Shown in pieces: positions 47,752-56,511 of a DNA stretch of 64,000 nucleotides. A program made the translations under genes and the position numbers. Origin of the DNA: Aliiroseovarius marinus (GTDB lineage: Bacteria; Pseudomonadota; Alphaproteobacteria; Rhodobacterales; Rhodobacteraceae); contig NZ_ML178713.1 of the NCBI RefSeq assembly GCF_004360145.1, forward strand, positions 226,374 through 290,373. Reading direction: 5' to 3'. Position 1 is the first letter of the stretch. The number at the start of each line of letters is the position of its first letter. The notes below the pieces were generated by a model, which did no database searches, was not told the DNA's origin, and worked only from the letters and a program-made list of their open reading frames with translations.

Positions 47752-48638
47752 TTGCCGGCCTCCCTTTGTTTTTCTTCGTTCTTTTGGAACAGAACGATCG
47801 GGACGATCAGGATCAACAGCAGCACGACAGCCACCGCAGAGGCGACAGGCCAGTCGCGGTTCGAGAAGAACTCTTCCCACAACACCTTACCGATCATCAA
47901 CGTTTTCGAGCCACCCAGAAGTTCGGGGATCACGAACTCGCCCATGGCAGGGATGAAGACAAGGAAGCTGCCCGCGATGATGCCTTGTTTGGCCAAGGGA
48001 AGTGTGACCAGCCAGAACGCGCTCAGGCGCGAGCAGCCAAGGTCTTCTGCTGCTTCCAGCAGGCTTTCGTCCAGGCGTTCCAGCGCCGAATAAATCGGCA
48101 GCACCATGAAGGGCAGATAGGTATAGACGATGCCGATATAGACGGCGGTGTTGGTGTTCAGAATGGTCAGCGGCTCGCTGATCAGACCAATGTTCAAGAG
48201 CAATTGGTTCAGGAAGCCTTCCTGGCTGAGGATCGCTTTCCACGCATAGACGCGGATCAGGAACGAGGTCCAGAATGGCAGGATGATCAGCATCATCAGG
48301 GTCGGACGCCATTCATCCGGTGCGCGGCTCATGCCATAGGCGATGGGGAAACCCACCAACAGCGCTAGGATGGTCGAGAACGTCGCGATCTTCAGGCTGG
48401 ACAGATAGGCTTTCCAATACAGGTCGTCCGTCGTGAGCCACGTGAAGTTTTCGATGTCCAGCCCGGACAGCCACTCTTTGAAACCGGCCCAGCCTTCGGA
48501 CATGTCCAGCGTGGGGGTGTAGGGCGGAATGGCCAGCGCCGTGTCAGACAGGCTGATTTTCAGCACGATCAGGAACGGCACCAGAAACAGGGCCAGAAGC
48601 CACAGATAGGGGACAGAGATCAGGCCAAAGCGCTTCAT
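47748..48638 (-). CDS. potH: Polyamine ABC transporter permease (PotH/PotB-like)
   Basis: 296 residues, ATG at 48638. Six membrane helices beginning with VPYLWLLALFLVPFLIVL; the EAA loop ESLLEAAEDLGCSRLSAFWLVTLP is near residue 205. Has the long periplasmic segment between helices one and two usual in PotB/PotH. Overlaps the ATPase gene by 4 bp (ATGA) and the second permease by 4 bp. Partner of the ATPase and PotF-like binding protein upstream. Confidence 0.92.
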   Translation of the reverse strand: MKRFGLISVPYLWLLALFLVPFLIVLKISLSDTALAIPPYTPTLDMSEGWAGFKEWLSGLDIENFTWLTTDDLYWKAYLSSLKIATFSTILALLVGFPIAYGMSRAPDEWRPTLMMLIILPFWTSFLIRVYAWKAILSQEGFLNQLLLNIGLISEPLTILNTNTAVYIGIVYTYLPFMVLPIYSALERLDESLLEAAEDLGCSRLSAFWLVTLPLAKQGIIAGSFLVFIPAMGEFVIPELLGGSKTLMIGKVLWEEFFSNRDWPVASAVAVVLLLILIVPIVLFQKNEEKQREAGK

Positions 48639-49783
48639 GACGTTAGCACCACGCCCGCGGTGTCGGTGAAGGACAGCCAGACATCCTGATCCCATGTGAT
48701 CGCACGGCGGCGAATGCGGCGCGTATTGGCGGCCTGTGCCTTGATGTGCTGGCCCGTGGGGGTCTCGATCACATAGGTAGACATGTTGCCCAGATAGGCG
48801 ATGTCCATCACCTTGCCATGAATGATATTGGTCATGTCGGCAGGGCGCTCGGTCGCGATGTTCACCTTCTCGGGGCGGATCGCCAGCGTGGCGCGGGTGC
48901 CTGCGGGAATTTCGTCATGGGCGATGCCAATCAGATCCTGCTGGCCTTCGGCCCAGCTGATCGTCGCGTGATCATCGCCGGATGTGGTGACAGTGCCTTC
49001 GATCAGGTTCACGTCGCCGATAAAGTCGGCCACATAGACCGATCCAGGCTCTTCATAGATTTTCGCAGGTGTGTCGACCTGAATGATCTTGCCGTGATCC
49101 ATCACCGCGATGCGGCTGGCCACGGTCATGGCTTCTTCCTGATCGTGGGTCACGATCACGAAGGTGGTGCCGGTTTTTTCCTGAATGTCCATCAGCTCGA
49201 ACTGCGTGTCCTGGCGCAGCTTCTTGTCCAACGCGCCCAGCGGCTCGTCGAGAAGCAGAAGCTTCGGCGCTTTCGCCAAGGACCGTGCCAGCGCCACACG
49301 CTGTCGCTGCCCGCCCGAGATCTGGTGCGGTTTGCGGCTGGCGAATTTGTCCAGCTGCACGAGGTTCAGCATTTCGTCCACGCGGGCTGCGACCTGATCC
49401 TTCGGAAGCTTGTCACGCTTCAGGCCAAAGGCGATGTTTTCGGCAACCGACAGGTGCGGGAACAGCGCATAGCTTTGGAACATCATGTTCACCGCGCGCT
49501 TGTTCGGCGGGATCGGTGCCACGTCCTGACCGTCGATCAGAATGGTGCCCTCGGTCTGGGTCTCGAACCCGGCCAGCATCCGCATCATCGTGGTCTTGCC
49601 ACACCCCGACGGGCCCAGCAGCGCAAAGAACTCTTTCTCGAAAATATCGATGGTCAGGTTGTCGATCGCGGTGAAGTCACCAAAGCGCTTGGTGACGTTC
49701 TGAAAGCGGATCAGCGGGGTGGCCTGGGCATCTTCCCAGGGGGCAAACTCGGCGGGTGCCGTGGCAAGTGCGGCTTCAGACAT
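48635..49783 (-). CDS. potA: Polyamine ABC transporter ATPase (PotA/PotG-like)
   Basis: 382 residues. ABC domain about 24-260: Walker A GPSGCGKTTMM, signature ISGGQRQRVALARSLA, Walker B LLLLDEPLGALD, H-loop VTHDQEEAM. A TOBE regulatory domain follows (about 285-380). Energises import of putrescine or spermidine. Separated from the binding protein gene by a 69-bp gap with a strong hairpin, which should allow more binding protein than ATPase. Confidence 0.93.
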   Translation of the reverse strand: MSEAALATAPAEFAPWEDAQATPLIRFQNVTKRFGDFTAIDNLTIDIFEKEFFALLGPSGCGKTTMMRMLAGFETQTEGTILIDGQDVAPIPPNKRAVNMMFQSYALFPHLSVAENIAFGLKRDKLPKDQVAARVDEMLNLVQLDKFASRKPHQISGGQRQRVALARSLAKAPKLLLLDEPLGALDKKLRQDTQFELMDIQEKTGTTFVIVTHDQEEAMTVASRIAVMDHGKIIQVDTPAKIYEEPGSVYVADFIGDVNLIEGTVTTSGDDHATISWAEGQQDLIGIAHDEIPAGTRATLAIRPEKVNIATERPADMTNIIHGKVMDIAYLGNMSTYVIETPTGQHIKAQAANTRRIRRRAITWDQDVWLSFTDTAGVVLTS

Positions 49784-49807
49784 GATGAACCTCGGGGGAA
49801 TAAGGGT

Positions 49808-49840
49808 GCTCCCCCTGACTGCGATGAGACCAGGGGGAGC
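49808..49840 (-). terminator. Intercistronic hairpin between potF and potA
   Basis: GCTCCCCCTG (49808-49817) and CAGGGGGAGC (49831-49840), perfect 10-bp stem, 13-nt loop, no T-run. Probably protects the 3' end of the abundant binding-protein mRNA or attenuates read-through. Confidence 0.6.
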
Positions 49841-49852
49841 GGGAGAGTGGGC

Positions 49853-50938
49853 TTAGGTGCCCGACTTGATCTTGGTCCACAGGCGCGTCACGACACGCTG
49901 GACTTTCGCCGGATAGGGCGTGGTGGTGAACAGCTTCTCTTGGGTTTCTGCATCCGGGTAGACGGCCGGATAGTCCAGGATTTCCTGATCGATGAACTCT
50001 TGTGCCGCTTTGTTGCCGCTTGCGTACCAGACATAGTTGGTGGCTGCGGCCGCGTTCTGGGCATCAAGGATGAAGTTGATGAACTTGTGTGCTGCGTCCG
50101 GGTTCGGAGCATCCGCCGGGATGGCCATTTGGTCGAACCACATCTGGGCACCCTGAACCGGAATAGCATAATCGATCTCGTGCCCGTTCTCGGCTTCGTC
50201 CGCACGGAACTGCGCCAGGAACACATCGCCGGACCAGCCTACAGCCACGCAGATGTCGCCGTTGGCCAGTGCGTTGATGTACTCAGACGAGTGGAACTTC
50301 TGAATATACGGGCGTACAGCAGCATAGACGGCTTCAGCTTTCGCGATCACTTCGGGATCGTGGCTGTTGGGATCTTCACCGATATAGTTCAGAGCGGCGG
50401 GGATCATTTCGGTCGGCGCATCCAGGAAATGGACGCCACACTCGGCCAGCTTTTCCATGTTGGCCGGGTCAAAGACCAGGTCCCAGCTGTCCATCGGGGC
50501 GTCTTCGCCCAGGGCCTCGGTCACTTTGCCGATGTTCACACCGATGCCGGTGGTGCCCCACATGTAGTTGATCGAGTATTCGTTGTTGGGATCATAGGTC
50601 TCGGTGCGTGCTGCGATTTCGTCCCACAGGTTGCCGTGGTTGGGCAGCTTCGATACGTCCAGCTTCTGGAAGGCACCGGCCACGATCTGACGCTGCAAGA
50701 AGGTGCCCGAGGGAACCACAACGTCATAGCCCGACCCACCGGCCAGCATTTTGGTTTCCAAAACTTCATTCGAGTCGAACACGTCATAGATCAGGTCGAT
50801 CCCGGTCTCTTCCTCGAATTTTGTCAGCAGTTCTTCGTCGATATAGTCCGACCAGTTATAGACGCGCACTTCTTCTGCGGTGGCGGCGGTTGCCCCCATT
50901 ACAAAGGCTGCGCTCAGCAGTAGCCAAGATTTCTTCAT
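49853..50938 (-). CDS. potF: Periplasmic putrescine/spermidine-binding protein
   Basis: 361 residues, ATG at 50938 with GGGAG 9 nt upstream. Sec signal 1-21 (KKSWLLLSAAFVMGATAATA). The mature protein starts EEVRVYNWSDYIDEELL, the hallmark of PotF/PotD-type binding proteins; VFDSNEVLETKMLAG, YMWGTTGIG and VGWSGD further along are typical of the ligand pocket. First gene of the polyamine import and gamma-glutamylation operon. A TTTGATCA site lies 43-57 bp upstream. Confidence 0.95.
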   Translation of the reverse strand: MKKSWLLLSAAFVMGATAATAEEVRVYNWSDYIDEELLTKFEEETGIDLIYDVFDSNEVLETKMLAGGSGYDVVVPSGTFLQRQIVAGAFQKLDVSKLPNHGNLWDEIAARTETYDPNNEYSINYMWGTTGIGVNIGKVTEALGEDAPMDSWDLVFDPANMEKLAECGVHFLDAPTEMIPAALNYIGEDPNSHDPEVIAKAEAVYAAVRPYIQKFHSSEYINALANGDICVAVGWSGDVFLAQFRADEAENGHEIDYAIPVQGAQMWFDQMAIPADAPNPDAAHKFINFILDAQNAAAATNYVWYASGNKAAQEFIDQEILDYPAVYPDAETQEKLFTTTPYPAKVQRVVTRLWTKIKSGT

Positions 50939-50980
50939 ACATTCTCTCCCTGTATTGGGGCATGACGCCCATTTGCGATA

Positions 50981-51024
50981 TTTGATCAAAAAAATGCGAT
51001 TCACGCAATATGGTAAAATTGCGT
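50981..51024. promoter_or_regulatory. potF/gntR control region: TTTGATCA site plus 22-bp dyad
   Basis: TTTGATCAAAAAAAT at 50981-50995 shares TTTGATCA with two sites downstream of gntR (51756-51763, 51794-51801). Next to it ACGCAAT (51003-51009) and ATTGCGT (51018-51024) form a dyad with an 8-bp spacer. Both lie in the gap between divergent potF and the GntR-type gene and are candidate operators for that regulator. Confidence 0.5.
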
Positions 51025-51100
51025 AAGTCATAGTAGGTTGCTTTCAAAGGTTATCTTCGACGCCTTAATAGGCAAAACAATTGTAATAACGGGGGCAAAC

Positions 51101-51754
51101 TTGTCTGATCACCAAGCCAAACTGCCAGATCATCAGCGTGTTTACCGCACTTTGCGGGAAATGATTCTGTTTGGGGAACTGGCCCCCGGTCAGCCTGTGA
51201 CCATTCAGGGGTTGGTCTCGACCTTGGATGTGGGCATGACCCCGGTGCGCGAAGCGATCCGCAGACTGACCTCGGAGGGGGCGTTAGAGTTCAAGGGCAA
51301 CCGCCGCGTTTCGGTGCCGCAACCTGACATGGCGCAGTGGAATGATATCGCCTTTGCCCGTCTGTCTGTTGAACCTGAGCTGGCGCGGAAAGCCACAGAA
51401 AACATAGATGTGGACGATATTGTACGACTGTCCTCGTATGATGATCAGCTGAACGCCGCCATCGATCGTGGCGATGTGCGCGGGTATCTCGAACACAACT
51501 ACCGCTTCCATGCGTATCTCTATGATCAGGCCGAATCCGAGGTCCTGTCATCCATTGCCAATATGTTGTGGTTGCGGGCGGGTCCGTCCTTGCGCGTGGT
51601 GCTGGGTCGCTATGGTACTGCCAACCTGCCCGACAAACATGCCGAGGCCATGGCCGCCATGCGCGCAGGCGATGGCGAGGGGGTCGCGGCCGCCATACGT
51701 GAAGACATCGAGCAGGGAATCGCCCAGGTTCGCGAGACGCTTTTGTCCGCCTGA
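51101..51754 (+). CDS. GntR-family regulator with FCD domain
   Basis: 217 residues if the TTG at 51101 is used; it is preceded by GGGGG. The frame is open to 51038 and another start there is possible. N-terminal winged helix (about 10-75: VYRTLREMILFGELAPGQPV, then MTPVREAIRRLTSEG) and a C-terminal FCD ligand domain with NYRFHAYLYDQAES and the metal-site histidines typical of it. It is flanked by polyamine transport genes on the left and putrescine catabolism genes on the right and likely controls both. A TTTGATCA motif is found on each side. Confidence 0.9.
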   Translation: MSDHQAKLPDHQRVYRTLREMILFGELAPGQPVTIQGLVSTLDVGMTPVREAIRRLTSEGALEFKGNRRVSVPQPDMAQWNDIAFARLSVEPELARKATENIDVDDIVRLSSYDDQLNAAIDRGDVRGYLEHNYRFHAYLYDQAESEVLSSIANMLWLRAGPSLRVVLGRYGTANLPDKHAEAMAAMRAGDGEGVAAAIREDIEQGIAQVRETLLSA

Positions 51755-51779
51755 ATTTGATCAGATCGCGGGTCACACG

Positions 51780-51807
51780 TTGACAGTCTAATTTTTGATC
51801 ATATTGT
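51780..51807 (+). promoter_or_regulatory. Promoter of the aminotransferase-oxidase operon
   Basis: TTGACA (51780-51785), 16-bp spacer, TATTGT (51802-51807). The spacer ends with TTTTTGATCA, so a GntR-type repressor bound there would cover the promoter. An 85-nt leader would precede the aminotransferase start. Confidence 0.6.
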
Positions 51808-51892
51808 GAACTCAGCTTTTGGTGCGAACCAAGGGGTGGGTGATTCTCCTGTCCTTGGGCGCAACCCGACCACGTTTTCTAGGAGATCCAGG

Positions 51893-53287
51893 ATGAACAA
51901 GATCACCAACCATCTGCCCACCGCCGAGCTTCAGGCCATCGACGCCGCACACCATATGCACCCCTTCACCAATGATGGTGAATTGGGCAAGAAAGGCGCG
52001 CGGGTGATTACCTCGGCCAAGGGCGTGTTCCTGAAAGACAGCGAAGGCGAAGAGATCTTGGACGGCATGGCCGGCCTGTGGTGTGTGAACATCGGCTATG
52101 GCAATGAAAGCATTGCCGAGGTCGCCGCCCGCCAGATGCGCGAGCTGCCCTATTACAACACCTTCTTCCAGACCACCCACGTGCCCGCCATCGCGCTGGC
52201 CCAGAAGCTGGCCGAACTGGCACCGGGCGATCTGAACCACGTGTTCTATGCCAATGGCGGCTCGGACGCGAATGACACCAACATCCGCATGGTCCGCACC
52301 TATTGGGCCGAGAAGGGCCAGCCGGAACGCGACGTGATCATCTCGCGCTGGAACGCCTATCACGGGTCGACGATTGGCGGCACCTCGCTGGGCGGCATGA
52401 AGGGCATGCACGGTCAGGGCAGCCTGCCGATCCCCGGCATCGAGTTCATCGAGCAGCCCAACTGGTACGCCGAAGGCGGCGACATGACGCCCGAGGAATT
52501 CGGTCTGGCCCGCGCACAAGAGTTGGAAGCCAAAATCAAAGAGGTCGGCGCAGACAAGGTCGCGGCCTTCATTGGCGAACCGATCCAAGGTGCTGGCGGC
52601 GTGATCGTCGCCCCCGACACCTACTGGCCGGAAATCCAGCGGATTTGCCAGAAATACGACATCCTGCTGATCGTGGACGAGGTCATCACCGGCTTTGGTC
52701 GTACCGGAAACTGGTTCGGCAGCCAGACCTATGATCTGAAACCGGATATCATGACGGTCGCAAAGGGTCTCAGCTCGGGCTATGCGCCGATCGGCGCGTC
52801 GCTGGTCTCGGACAAGGTCGCCGAGGTGCTGGCAGGCACCGAGTTCAACCACGGCTATACTTATTCCGGCCACCCGGTGGCCTGTGCGGTTGCGCTGGAA
52901 AACCTGCGCATCATGGAAGAGGAAGGCATTGTCGAGCATGTGCGCGACGTTGCCGCCCCTTACTTGGCCGAAAAATGGCACGAACTGGCGGACCACCCGA
53001 TGGTGGGCGAGACCAAGATCGTCGGCCTGATGGCCTCGTTGGCGCTGACGCCTGACAAAGAGGCACGCGCGCCCTTTGCTTCGGATGCTGGCACTGTTGG
53101 TCTGATCACCCGCGAGCGCTGCTTCGCCAACAACCTGATCATGCGCCACGTCGGCGACCGCATGGTGATCGCCCCCCCGCTGGTCATCACCACGGACGAG
53201 ATCGATACGCTGATCACCCGCGCCCGCAAAGCGTTGGACGAAGCCTATGAAATCGTGAAAGAAAAAGGCCTTCTGGTCGCTGGATAA
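51893..53287 (+). CDS. spuC: Class III aminotransferase, putrescine--pyruvate type
   Basis: 464 residues, ATG at 51893 preceded by AGGAGATCC. PLP fold type I: YANGGSDANDTNIRM near residue 119, WNAYHGSTIGGTSLGG, VDEVITGFGRTG near 261, and Schiff-base lysine K291 in TVAKGLSSGYAPIG. Closest pattern is the omega-amine:pyruvate aminotransferase group that includes SpuC (putrescine or gamma-glutamyl derivatives to aldehyde). Beta-alanine or taurine aminotransferase activity is also possible in this group. Followed 69 bp later by a PuuB-like oxidase. Confidence 0.85.
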   Translation: MNKITNHLPTAELQAIDAAHHMHPFTNDGELGKKGARVITSAKGVFLKDSEGEEILDGMAGLWCVNIGYGNESIAEVAARQMRELPYYNTFFQTTHVPAIALAQKLAELAPGDLNHVFYANGGSDANDTNIRMVRTYWAEKGQPERDVIISRWNAYHGSTIGGTSLGGMKGMHGQGSLPIPGIEFIEQPNWYAEGGDMTPEEFGLARAQELEAKIKEVGADKVAAFIGEPIQGAGGVIVAPDTYWPEIQRICQKYDILLIVDEVITGFGRTGNWFGSQTYDLKPDIMTVAKGLSSGYAPIGASLVSDKVAEVLAGTEFNHGYTYSGHPVACAVALENLRIMEEEGIVEHVRDVAAPYLAEKWHELADHPMVGETKIVGLMASLALTPDKEARAPFASDAGTVGLITRERCFANNLIMRHVGDRMVIAPPLVITTDEIDTLITRARKALDEAYEIVKEKGLLVAG

Positions 53288-53356
53288 TCCAGTCTCAGGG
53301 GCGGGTCACAGGCTCGCCCTATTCGATATCCCCTACCTGTATAATCCGAGGGTTCC

Positions 53357-54658
53357 ATGGACCTGCTGACCGCAAATGACCGCCATGGGGAGTATCCCCA
53401 ATCCTGGTATGCCGCCACCGCCGACGCGCCCGGCCCGTTTCCGGCTGCGCAGGGCGATGTGTCGTGTGATGTCTGCGTCATCGGTGGCGGATTCACTGGC
53501 CTGTCAGCGGCCCTGCATCTGGCCGAGCGTGGCTATGATGTGGTCTTGCTGGAAGCGCAGCGCGTGGGCTTCGGCGCCTCGGGGCGCAATGGCGGGCAAG
53601 TTGGTATGGGCCAGCGTCTGGATCAGGACGAGTTGGAGAAAATGGTGGGCAAGGAAGATGCCCGCAAGCTGTGGGACATGGCCGCCGAAAGCGTGCAGTT
53701 GGTGCGCGACATGGTCGCCAAACACGCGCCTGATGCGGGGTTCACAGACGGCATCATCCACGCCATGCACCGCGCACGCTATGTGCCCGAGGATCACGCC
53801 TATGTGCGCAAGCTGAACGAAGACTACGGCTATGACTTGATCCGCACCGTGGATCGCGAGGAAATGCGCGAGCTGTGCGGTTCGCCCGCATATCACGGCG
53901 GTTCTCTGGACATGGGGGCAGGGCACACGCATCCGCTGCGTCTGGCCTTCGGCATGGCGCGAGCGGCGGTGGCCGCTGGCGCGCGGATTTTTGAGACCAG
54001 CCGCGTGACCGATGTCAAAGAAGGTGGTACAGTCACTGTTTCGACAGACACCGCCAAGATCCGCGCCAGCCATCTGGTCTGGGCCTGCAATGGCTATCTG
54101 GGCAACACGCAGGTGCATGTCGCTGCGCGGGTCATGCCGATCAACAACTACATTCTGGCGTCCGAGCCGTTAAGCGATGATTTCGCCAAGTCGCTGATCC
54201 GTGACGGGCACGCCGTGGCGGACAGCAAGTTCGTGATCAACTATTTCCGCCTGTCGGACGACAACCGCATGCTGTTCGGCGGGGCCGAGAGCTATGGCTA
54301 CAAGTTCCCGAAGGACATCGTGAAATTGGTGTCCAAGCCGATGCTGGAAATCTATCCGCAGCTCAAAGACACAAAGATCGACTATGCGTGGGGCGGCACG
54401 CTGGGCATCACCATGAACCGCATGCCGCATTTCGAGCGGCTGCAGGGGAATGTGCTGTCTGCGTCCGGTTACTCCGGGCATGGCGTGGCGATGGCGACGC
54501 TGGGCGGCAAGATGGTGGCCGAAGCGATCTCGGGTCAGGCCGAGCGGTTTGACTTGATGGCGCAGGTTCCGACCCAACGCTTCCCAGGTGGTGTGGCGCT
54601 GCGCTGGCCGCTGTTAGTGGCGGCGATGCTGTGGTTCAGTTTGCGCGATAAGCTTTAG
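53357..54658 (+). CDS. puuB: Gamma-glutamylputrescine oxidase-like FAD oxidoreductase (copy 2)
   Basis: 433 residues. DAO-type fold with VCVIGGGFTGLSAALHLAERG near residue 40, GASGRNGGQVGMGQRL near 72 and a C-terminal SGYSGHGVAMATLGGKM. The membrane-like tail (WPLLVAAMLWFSLRDKL) is typical of PuuB. Closely patterned on the copy at 44271-45596 but clearly diverged, and paired with an aminotransferase rather than a PuuA. A TATAAT-like element (53340-53345) lies just before it, so it may have its own start as well as read-through from the aminotransferase gene. Confidence 0.87.
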   Translation: MDLLTANDRHGEYPQSWYAATADAPGPFPAAQGDVSCDVCVIGGGFTGLSAALHLAERGYDVVLLEAQRVGFGASGRNGGQVGMGQRLDQDELEKMVGKEDARKLWDMAAESVQLVRDMVAKHAPDAGFTDGIIHAMHRARYVPEDHAYVRKLNEDYGYDLIRTVDREEMRELCGSPAYHGGSLDMGAGHTHPLRLAFGMARAAVAAGARIFETSRVTDVKEGGTVTVSTDTAKIRASHLVWACNGYLGNTQVHVAARVMPINNYILASEPLSDDFAKSLIRDGHAVADSKFVINYFRLSDDNRMLFGGAESYGYKFPKDIVKLVSKPMLEIYPQLKDTKIDYAWGGTLGITMNRMPHFERLQGNVLSASGYSGHGVAMATLGGKMVAEAISGQAERFDLMAQVPTQRFPGGVALRWPLLVAAMLWFSLRDKL

Positions 54659-54669
54659 AGGGTTCCAAG

Positions 54670-54717
54670 CGCCCGCCATGGGGCGGGCGGACGCGTGCCC
54701 GAATTTGCGTTTCGGGC
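54670..54717. terminator. Tandem hairpins between convergent puuB and modC
   Basis: CGCCCGCC-ATG-GGCGGGCG (54670-54688) and GCCCGAA/TTCGGGC (54697-54717, 7-nt loop). No T-run, but the pair separates the convergent units. Confidence 0.55.
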
Positions 54718-54721
54718 TGGA

Positions 54722-55822
54722 TTACCCCTTCGGCCCGCCCACATCGCTGGGGGCAACGGCCACGGTTTTCACAATCGCATAAAGCTCTGTTCCGACGGAC
54801 AAATCCATTGCCGCAAGCGAGCGTTTGGTGATCCGCGCCAGAACCCTTCCCGCAGCAGTATCCAGCGACAAGATCGCCCCCGGACCCGCCCCTTCCTGCA
54901 CCCCCTGTACCACGCCGGGCAGGCAGTTCAGCGCGGAAATCCCCTCGGGCCGTCCGCGCGACAGGATCACGTCCTGTGCGGCGATGCGGACCCGCACTGA
55001 TGTGCCGGGATCGCGGGCGATGCGGGGCAGGAACAGCGGGATGCTGCCTGCGTTCAACTCGGTCAGCCCGTCGTCGTGATGGGTGGCCACGCGGGCTTCG
55101 ATCACTGCCCCAACCGAGCGTACATCGCCGGGACTGAAGCTTGGATCGCCCAGAACCTCGATTGCACTGCCTTGGCGGATTACGCGCCCGTTTTCCAGCG
55201 CCACAACGGTCGTGGCCAGCCGCGCAACCTCGCTGGTCGAGTGGGTGACATAGAGAATGGGCACCTCGCCCTCGTCCCGCAGGCGTTCGAAATAGGGCAG
55301 GATTTCTTCTTTTCGGGGATCGTCCAGCGCGGCCAGCGGTTCGTCGGCGAGGATCAGCTGCGGGCGCGACAGAAGCGCCCGCCCGATGGCAACCCGCTGT
55401 TTCTCGCCCCCCGACAGGCGCGGGGTGCGGCGGTCCAAAAGGTGGCCGATGCCCAGCATCTCGACGACATGATCGAAACGGGCAGCATCTGCGGGCTGAC
55501 GGGTGACACGACGGGCGTAGTCCAGATTGCGCCTGACGGTCAGATGCGGAAACAGGCGGGCGTCCTGAAAGACATAGCCGATGCGGCGTTCATGCGCGGG
55601 CAGGTAGGTGCCTTGGGTCGTGTCCAACAACACCTGATCCCCAACCGCGATCCTCCCCGACACGTCTTGAGTTAGACCCGCCACTGCGTCGACCACGCTG
55701 GTCTTGCCCGATCCCGATGCGCCAAACAGCACGGTCAGACCCGCAGGCGCAGTGACATCCACGTCCAGATCGAAACCGGGACGGCTGGCGCGTAGGGTGA
55801 TCGAGAGGGCGGGCTGTGTCAT
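54722..55822 (-). CDS. modC: Molybdate ABC transporter ATPase
   Basis: 366 residues. ABC domain about 1-230 with Walker A FGASGSGKTSVVDAV, signature LSGGEKQRVAIGRAL and Walker B LILADEPLAALD; C-terminal mop/TOBE-like domain (about 290-360, LSVGTELYAIVKTVAV) that binds oxyanion. Overlaps modB by 4 bp. Powers molybdate uptake, needed for the molybdenum hydroxylase found near the left end of the window. Confidence 0.95.
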   Translation of the reverse strand: MTQPALSITLRASRPGFDLDVDVTAPAGLTVLFGASGSGKTSVVDAVAGLTQDVSGRIAVGDQVLLDTTQGTYLPAHERRIGYVFQDARLFPHLTVRRNLDYARRVTRQPADAARFDHVVEMLGIGHLLDRRTPRLSGGEKQRVAIGRALLSRPQLILADEPLAALDDPRKEEILPYFERLRDEGEVPILYVTHSTSEVARLATTVVALENGRVIRQGSAIEVLGDPSFSPGDVRSVGAVIEARVATHHDDGLTELNAGSIPLFLPRIARDPGTSVRVRIAAQDVILSRGRPEGISALNCLPGVVQGVQEGAGPGAILSLDTAAGRVLARITKRSLAAMDLSVGTELYAIVKTVAVAPSDVGGPKG

Positions 55823-56511
55823 GCGTCCTCCATCCGCTTGGCGACACGGCGGGCCAGCACTTCGGACGCGACCAGCGCGCCCATGGCGATGATGATCGAG
55901 ATCACGACCAACCGCAGCGCGGCATTCTCGCCGCCCGGCACTTGCAGGAAGCTGTAGATGGCGGATGGGACCGTGCGCGTCTCGCCCGGAATATTCGACA
56001 CGAAAGTGATGGTCGCTCCGAACTCGCCCATGGCTTTGGCAAACCCAAGGATCGCGCCGGCAATGATGCCGGGCAGGGCAAGGGGCAGGGTGACGGTGGT
56101 GAGGACCGACCAGCGGCTGGCACCCAGCGTGGCGGCAGCGGCTTCAAGCTTGGGGTCCACAGCCTCGATCGACAGGCGGATGGCGCGGACCATCAGGGGA
56201 AAGCCCATGATTGCGGCAGCAAGCGCCGCGCCGGTCCAGCGGAAGGCCAGCGGAAGGCCCAGCTTGGTTAGGAATGCTCCAAGCGGAGCGGTCCCGCCGA
56301 AGGTCAGAAGCAGCAGGTAACCGGTGACGACGGGCGGCAGGATCAGGGGCAGGTGGACAAGCCCGTTCACGACCTGCTTGCCGGGAAAGTCCTTGCGGGC
56401 CAGCAGATGTGCGACCCAGATGGCGACGGGCAGGGACAGGGCGGTTGCCCAGCCAGCGACCTTCAGGGACAGCGCAACCGCCTGCCATTCATCCGGGCCA
56501 AGCCAGCTCAT
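55819..56511 (-). CDS. modB: Molybdate ABC transporter permease
   Basis: 230 residues starting at the ATG at 56511, inside the modA stop (ATGA). The frame is open far upstream within modA but the internal start fits the family length. Five to six helices; the EAA-type loop LEAAAATLGASRWSVLTTVTLPLALPGI is near residue 145. Pore subunit for molybdate import with ModA and ModC. Confidence 0.94.
   Translation of the reverse strand: MSWLGPDEWQAVALSLKVAGWATALSLPVAIWVAHLLARKDFPGKQVVNGLVHLPLILPPVVTGYLLLLTFGGTAPLGAFLTKLGLPLAFRWTGAALAAAIMGFPLMVRAIRLSIEAVDPKLEAAAATLGASRWSVLTTVTLPLALPGIIAGAILGFAKAMGEFGATITFVSNIPGETRTVPSAIYSFLQVPGGENAALRLVVISIIIAMGALVASEVLARRVAKRMEDA

Noticed and set aside
48746..50923. 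725-codon open frame on the plus strand opposite potA and potF
   Set aside because: Antisense of certain transporter genes, with no recognisable domain.
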